A stretch of DNA of 64,000 nt from Lysobacterales bacterium (lineage in GTDB: Bacteria; Pseudomonadota; Gammaproteobacteria; Xanthomonadales; Marinicellaceae). Shown here one piece after another: positions 58,174 to 64,000 of the stretch (positions are counted from its first letter, which is position 1; each line of letters begins with the position of its first letter). Under the pieces are notes generated by a model, which saw nothing but the letters and a program-made list of their open reading frames with translations, did no database searches and was not told the DNA's origin. Made by a program: the position numbers and the translations under genes. The DNA is taken from contig JALSHI010000014.1 in the NCBI GenBank assembly GCA_026982315.1, positions 22,144-86,143 on the forward strand, in the 5' to 3' direction.

Positions 58174-60684
58174 TTAGAAGCGGTAGTTGGCTGAAATAAA
58201 GTAGAAGCCGCCATTAAAGCCAAAGGGGGCCGCCCGCCGGGAGTAGGTGAATACGCCCGGGGAGTCGACAATCACGTTGCCATCCGCATCCACAATCCGG
58301 CCGCCACGGGCCTGACCAATGCGGTTTTTATCCGGATAGTTGTCGAACAGGTTGTTGGCGCCCACACTGACGGTTAACGGCATGTCCTCAAAGTTATAGG
58401 TGAACATCAGGTCGGTCAGGAATTCACCACCAAATGTCTGACGGTCGCCATTGCCTTCCTGAATGGTGTACTCTCCATAATAGCTTTCGCGAAGGGTGAT
58501 ATCCCAGTTGCCTTTGCTGAACACATTGGTCCAGCTCATGTGGCTCTTGGGTTGCCATTCCTCGATAATGGAGCGATCCTGACTGGTGAAAATCACATCT
58601 TCCAGGCCGGCCAGCAGGTCTGGCGCTTGTACGCTGACAGTCACCGATGTGTCTGTCCAGTTAGCCGCAAAAGTCGTATCCCAGTTCCATTCGTCACCCA
58701 ACTCAATCCCATTTTTACTCACTACCACATCAACACCCTTGGTGGTGGTATCACCAGCATTGATGAAGAACTGCGCAGCGGTGATGTTCAGCTCTTCAAA
58801 AATAGCAGTGGCCGCCGGCGCATTCGACGGCGAAAAGGCCCCGGAAATCACAATCCGGTCATTGATATCGATGCGGTACAAGTCTACTGAAACCGTCACA
58901 TCGTTCTCGGTGGTGTAGACCATTCCCAATGAGTAGTTGGTGGACTCCTCTTCTTTCAGTTGCGGAATCCCCAGCAAACGGGCAATCTCGCTGTCATTGC
59001 GGAACGTACCGCGTTCCTGGGCAATCAGGCCGCCATCCGGGTTATTGGGATCAGACACAAACTGGGTGCTGATGCTGTTGAAATACAGCTGTTGCATGGA
59101 CGGAGCCCGGAAGCCCGTATTGAAAGCGCCCCGGAAAGCCAGGTTCAGGTTCACATCATATTTGAACCCCAGTTTGCCAATGGTGGTACCGCCAAAATCA
59201 CTGTAATTTTCGTGACGCAGGGCGCCGGTGAGCAGCAATTTGTCGGTCACATTGGACTCCAGATCAACATAGGCCGCCTTGTTATTACGATCCTCACTCA
59301 CGTAGTTATTGGGTGAAAAGCCGCGAAACACCTGGAAGCCTGGCGCATATGGCTCGCCTGTGCGCGGGTTAATGGCGCCACCGTCTTCATAGGACACTGG
59401 CTCGCCCGGCACAATTTTGTATTTGTCCCGGCGGTACTCAAGCCCCCAGGCAAAGTTGGCGTCATGCCCGGCGATATTCACCGGCCGGGTGGCATCCAGC
59501 GTGATCTGGAACAAGCCCAGCTTCAATGTGCCCGCATCCGCTTCTGTGGGACTTGCCGGCCCAAATGAAGCATTGAGCGAGTTGCTGATATAAAAATTAA
59601 AGGAGTTATGGCCGGTGCCCATATGAAGGTCATAATCCCAGCCGCTTTCCGTGGACCATTTGTATCCGGTATTAAAGCTCCAGTCCTTGATATTGGTATT
59701 AATCAAGGGCAAAAAGCCATCCGGATAAATTTCCAGCACTGTGCGATTGGTCTGGTTGGCCCGGCGATAAAAGCCGGCGGACTGGTTTTCCCGGTCTGAA
59801 TAAGTGGCAAAGGCATACCATGCGCCCGGGCCAATGCTCATTTCAGAATTCAGCACCATCACATTTTGCTTGGAGTCCGCATCACCAATGCGGAAATTGC
59901 GCCGGTTAAAGGTGTACTCGCGCGGATCATAGCTACCATCTTCCAGCAAGGGATACTGCACCGCACCGGTCAATCCCGCGCGATTGGTGTGGTCCCGATT
60001 CCGGTATTCATAGGTAAAATGAAAAAAACCATCCTCACCCAGCGCCGTTCCCAGATTCAGATTGCCCACCGTGGTATCGCCATCGCCTTCATAGGTTTGA
60101 CCCCAGTATGCCCCGACTTCACGATCATTGGGATCGGACTTGAGCACAATGTTGATAACACCAGCAATGGCGTCTGACCCATAAATGGCCGCCGCGCCGT
60201 CACGCAGGACTTCAATATGGTCCACCGCGGAAATGGGAATGGCGTTGATGTCGGTACCGGCGGTACCACGGCCCACTGACGTATTCACATGAATCAATGC
60301 GCTGGTGTGGCGACGCTTGCCATTGATAAGCACCAGGGTCTGATCCGGCCCCAGACCACGCAAAGTGGCCGGGCGCAGGGCGTCAGTGCCATCAGAAACG
60401 CTGGAACTGGAAAAGTTAAAAGACGGAGCCAACGCCTGAATGGCCCGCCCCAGTTCCGTGGCGCCGGTGCGCTGCAGGTCTTCAGCTTCAAGAATATCCA
60501 CCGGAACCGGCGCATCATTCACCGTGCGGTACTTGCCGCGGGTACCCACTACGGCCACGGTGCCCAGGTTGTAATTATCATCATTTTTTTGCTTGCCCGA
60601 TTCTGTCTGCTGGGCTGACGCCACCGGGGCCGCGCCCAGGGCCAGCAAAATAGACAGTGTCAGGACTTCCGGCTGAATTTTCAT
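58174..60684 (-). CDS. TonB-dependent outer membrane receptor
   Basis: TonB receptors import a ligand across the outer membrane with energy from TonB-ExbBD. The 836-residue product has a signal peptide (1-24), a putative TonB box (LGTVAVVGTR), a plug domain (about 50-180: PDQTLVLINGKRRH, VEVLRDG-like DHIEVLRDGAAAIYGSDAIAGVINIVL), and a beta-barrel ending in FISANYRF with the terminal Phe. It resembles receptors for oligomeric or aromatic compounds common in marine gammaproteobacteria, but the ligand is not readable. It is a single gene. Confidence 0.93.
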   Translation of the reverse strand: MKIQPEVLTLSILLALGAAPVASAQQTESGKQKNDDNYNLGTVAVVGTRGKYRTVNDAPVPVDILEAEDLQRTGATELGRAIQALAPSFNFSSSSVSDGTDALRPATLRGLGPDQTLVLINGKRRHTSALIHVNTSVGRGTAGTDINAIPISAVDHIEVLRDGAAAIYGSDAIAGVINIVLKSDPNDREVGAYWGQTYEGDGDTTVGNLNLGTALGEDGFFHFTYEYRNRDHTNRAGLTGAVQYPLLEDGSYDPREYTFNRRNFRIGDADSKQNVMVLNSEMSIGPGAWYAFATYSDRENQSAGFYRRANQTNRTVLEIYPDGFLPLINTNIKDWSFNTGYKWSTESGWDYDLHMGTGHNSFNFYISNSLNASFGPASPTEADAGTLKLGLFQITLDATRPVNIAGHDANFAWGLEYRRDKYKIVPGEPVSYEDGGAINPRTGEPYAPGFQVFRGFSPNNYVSEDRNNKAAYVDLESNVTDKLLLTGALRHENYSDFGGTTIGKLGFKYDVNLNLAFRGAFNTGFRAPSMQQLYFNSISTQFVSDPNNPDGGLIAQERGTFRNDSEIARLLGIPQLKEEESTNYSLGMVYTTENDVTVSVDLYRIDINDRIVISGAFSPSNAPAATAIFEELNITAAQFFINAGDTTTKGVDVVVSKNGIELGDEWNWDTTFAANWTDTSVTVSVQAPDLLAGLEDVIFTSQDRSIIEEWQPKSHMSWTNVFSKGNWDITLRESYYGEYTIQEGNGDRQTFGGEFLTDLMFTYNFEDMPLTVSVGANNLFDNYPDKNRIGQARGGRIVDADGNVIVDSPGVFTYSRRAAPFGFNGGFYFISANYRF

Positions 60685-60736
60685 AAGCTCCTCTTTTTAA
60701 TTGTTACAGGGAATAGTAAGGGTTGTTCGCTTCTTC

Positions 60737-60764
60737 AATATAAGCTTTTGTCACAAATTGTCAA
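60737..60764 (-). promoter_or_regulatory. Strong sigma-70 promoter of the TonB receptor gene
   Basis: On the minus strand TTGACA (60759-60764) and TATATT (60737-60742) are separated by 16 bases, close to consensus. Transcription would begin near 60730, about 45 bases before the ATG at 60684. No Fur-box-like palindrome is visible. Confidence 0.75.
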
Positions 60765-60787
60765 TGCAGATACCTTCCTGCCACCCA

Positions 60788-62311
60788 TCAGTGCGCCTTG
60801 CCCGTCTCCCGATCGAGGCAGCGATAGGCAATCGCCTCGGCCAGATGCGCCCGTGATACGGACTCGCTTGCCGCCAGGTCAGCAATCGTTCGCGCCACTT
60901 TCAGAATACGGAAATAAGCCCGGGTCGACAGACGTAAACGCTCCACGGCATCTTCCACAAAACGCAGTAAATCTTCGGACAGGTGCAAGGCGGCATCCAG
61001 TCTTTCCCCGGACAATCGCGCATTCAAAATGCCGCCATTGCGCTTTTCTTGCCGCATGCGAGCAGCCAATACCCGCTGCGCCACAACCGCGGAGCTCTCC
61101 TCTTGACGGCGACTGGACCGCCACTCAGAGGGCGCGGTACGCGGCACCTCCAGATGCATATCGATACGATCCAGCAAAGGTCCGGATAATCGGTTCCGGT
61201 AAGCCTGTATTTGCCCCGGCGAGCAACGGCAGGCACGCCCCGAATCGCCCAGATAACCACAAGGACACGGGTTCATGGCGGCGATCAGCTGGAACCGGGC
61301 CGGATATTCGGCCTGATGGGCGGCCCGTGAAATGGTGATTGTGCCAGACTCCAACGGTTCCCGCAGCACTTCCAGCACATGACGGCTGAACTCCGGCAGC
61401 TCATCCAGAAACAGCACGCCACAATGGGCCAGGGAAATCTCGCCAGGTTTTGGCTTTGAGCCGCCCCCAACCATGGCCACGGCAGAAGCCGTATGGTGCG
61501 GCGCCCGGAATGGCACCTGCTTCCATTGGGCCGGATCAAACCCGATGCTGGCCACCGAGGCCACCGCCGCCGCTTCAGTGGCTTCCTCGTCACTCAAAGG
61601 CGGCAAAATACCCGGAAAACGCGTAGCCAACAAGGTTTTGCCCGTCCCCGGCGGCCCCACAAACAACAGATTGTGACCGCCAGCAGCGGCGATTTCTAAC
61701 GCCCTTTTGGCTTGTTGCTGGCCTTTGACATCCGCCAGGTCAGGCGCAGATGTTTTGTCCGGTTGTGGTTGTGCCCGGGCCACTGGTACATCCTCCAGGC
61801 CATTCATCCAGGCGCACACCTGCAACAAACTCGCAGCCACTCGCGCCACGCCGTTTTTGACCAGTGCGGCCTCGGCTTCGTTACCACAAGGCACGATCAA
61901 CACGCGACTGGCCCGGGCCGCCTGCAGCGCCACAGGCAAAACGCCTCGCACGGCGCGTAATTCACCTCCCAAACCCAACTCACCGATAAATTCAGTCTCC
62001 GCCAATCGATCCGGCTTCACCTGTCCGGCCGCCGCCAGGATGCCGATGGCGATGGGCAAGTCAAACCGACCGCCCTCTTTGGGCAAATCCGCTGGAGACA
62101 AATTGACTGTGATGCGTTTCTGGGGAAAGTCAAAACCGGCATTCAGAATCGCCGCACGCACGCGATCCTTGCTTTCCTTGACCGCTGTTTCCGGCAACCC
62201 CACCAGCGACAGGGATGGCAACCCCGGTGACAAATGCACTTCCACCCGCACCAATGGCGCCTCAATACCATACTGAGCCCGGGTATATACGGTGGCCAAT
62301 CCCTTCTTCAT
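60788..62311 (-). CDS. comM: YifB/ComM family Mg-chelatase-like AAA ATPase
   Basis: ComM is a hexameric helicase promoting branch migration in natural transformation. The 507-residue product has an N-terminal Lon-protease-like domain (SLVGLPETAVKESKDRV, LSPADLPKEGGRFDLPIA), Walker A GPPGTGKTLLA, and the Mg-chelatase subdomain (GVLFLDELPEF, MNPCPCGYLGD). Gene context with ubiK is common. Confidence 0.95.
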   Translation of the reverse strand: MKKGLATVYTRAQYGIEAPLVRVEVHLSPGLPSLSLVGLPETAVKESKDRVRAAILNAGFDFPQKRITVNLSPADLPKEGGRFDLPIAIGILAAAGQVKPDRLAETEFIGELGLGGELRAVRGVLPVALQAARASRVLIVPCGNEAEAALVKNGVARVAASLLQVCAWMNGLEDVPVARAQPQPDKTSAPDLADVKGQQQAKRALEIAAAGGHNLLFVGPPGTGKTLLATRFPGILPPLSDEEATEAAAVASVASIGFDPAQWKQVPFRAPHHTASAVAMVGGGSKPKPGEISLAHCGVLFLDELPEFSRHVLEVLREPLESGTITISRAAHQAEYPARFQLIAAMNPCPCGYLGDSGRACRCSPGQIQAYRNRLSGPLLDRIDMHLEVPRTAPSEWRSSRRQEESSAVVAQRVLAARMRQEKRNGGILNARLSGERLDAALHLSEDLLRFVEDAVERLRLSTRAYFRILKVARTIADLAASESVSRAHLAEAIAYRCLDRETGKAH

Positions 62312-62351
62312 GGCATGCCTGGGGCAATAATGGTGCGCGGACGCGCAAGCA

Positions 62352-62606
62352 TCAGGCGTTTTTCTGCAAACCGGCTTCCAGCGCCTGAATCTGCTTTTCC
62401 AACTCAGAGAGTTTTTTTCGCGTTTTCGCTAAAACGGCTTTTTGGACGTCAAATTCCTCTCGTGTCACCAAATCCATCGAACGCAATCCGGCAATCAGGA
62501 CAGCTTTGGCATTCTGCTGAAACTCCTGGCGTAAGTCTTTCACATCCTGGGGCACCAATGCGGCCAGTTTCTGGGTGATTTCTTCCACCGTTTCGGGCTT
62601 AATCAT
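62352..62606 (-). CDS. ubiK: Ubiquinone biosynthesis accessory factor UbiK (BMFP domain)
   Basis: UbiK is an accessory protein of the aerobic ubiquinone Ubi complex and binds membranes. The ATG at 62606 gives 84 residues: MIKPETVEEITQKLAALV, then MDLVTREEFDVQKAVLAKTRKKLSELEKQIQALE, the family's helix and coiled coil. The open extension upstream is not related. It is upstream of comM, with a gap of 40 bases. Confidence 0.93.
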   Translation of the reverse strand: MIKPETVEEITQKLAALVPQDVKDLRQEFQQNAKAVLIAGLRSMDLVTREEFDVQKAVLAKTRKKLSELEKQIQALEAGLQKNA

Positions 62607-62826
62607 GAGTCGTTCCTGTGGTCGTGTTTCAAAGCTGGACAGAAAGTTCGGCCCGGTTGGGCCGGCCAGACAGCATTTTAGCATGCCTAAAAATAGCACC
62701 TGTGTGGGAAAAAAACCCGCTAGCCTGTCAGCCAGCGCCCTCGATACCCTTGGCGCTACAGGTTTCCGCTTCCTGGCCAGCTGTGGTAACCTTAAAGCCA
62801 CGCTTTCTTTAGGGGGTGAGGCATCA
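62607..62826. other. Divergent gap between ubiK and the oxygenase gene
   Basis: The gap holds a 17-base palindrome (arms TTTTAG and CTAAAA, 62676-62692) and TAAAAT on the minus strand at 62675-62680, with a poor -35. It may carry both promoters, but neither is clear. Confidence 0.3.
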
Positions 62827-63983
<1,157 letters not shown>

Positions 63984-64000
63984 GTCTACATGGCTCATGA

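Overview
This window is chromosomal DNA from a gammaproteobacterium outside the Enterobacterales. The evidence is the gene content and order: gatCAB divergent from mreBCD, the rod-shape/lipoate cluster (mrdA-rodA-mltB-rlpA-dacA-ybeD-lipB-lipA), an Mla/Ttg2-type lipid transport operon, the F-ATPase operon near glmU-glmS, bamD/rluD, ubiK-comM-glnK, a TonB receptor and a lipoprotein prolyl oligopeptidase. I cannot fix the genus from the sequence. Coding density is high, most neighbours overlap by 1-4 bases (ATGA or TAATG), and I see no insertion sequence, prophage, CRISPR array, rRNA or tRNA.

Layout. 1-3109 (minus): gatC-gatA-gatB, the amidotransferase for Asn/Gln-tRNA, with gatB running off the left edge. 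3268-14053 (plus): one long chain for cell shape and peptidoglycan (mreBCD, mrdA, rodA, mltB, rlpA, dacA) ending in ybeD, lipB and lipA. 14077-17723: YceI and cytochrome b561, a fructosamine-kinase-like gene, an M23 peptidase and a small unknown. 17889-19181: cbpM and cbpA. 19301-24891 (minus): STAS, MlaE, MlaF, MCE and auxiliary lipoprotein genes, then a divergent holD and an Omp85-family protein. 24966-28210: an SDR enzyme, then an ArsR-rhodanese-hydrolase operon whose regulator carries the two cysteines of BigR/SqrR persulfide sensors and has a palindrome over its -10. 28401-35458: proA-proB, a TPR-GGEEF cyclase, DUF1801, a small Rieske protein coupled to hemE, and an AhpD-like gene. 35588-37445: an exported TPR/propeller protein and a cysteine-rich GDCCVxC protein behind a MerR-type promoter. 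37791-43505: prolyl oligopeptidase, a CDF metal exporter, MarC, BamD and RluD. 43540-48718: glmU-glmS-DUF202-msrB-tag-beta-barrel. 48856-57318: gdhA and atpIBEFHAGDC. 57482-63983: DUF1232 protein, TonB receptor, comM, ubiK, SEC-C/2OG oxygenase and a PII gene.

Most of the window is housekeeping. The parts that deserve a second look are the thiol/persulfide-sensing ArsR operon with its operator, the orphan MerR-type promoter before the GDCCVxC gene, the Mla-like operon ending near an Omp85 protein, the Rieske protein coupled to HemE, and the SEC-C oxygenase beside the PII gene. Promoters and terminators are listed only where hexamers, spacing or hairpins can be read directly.
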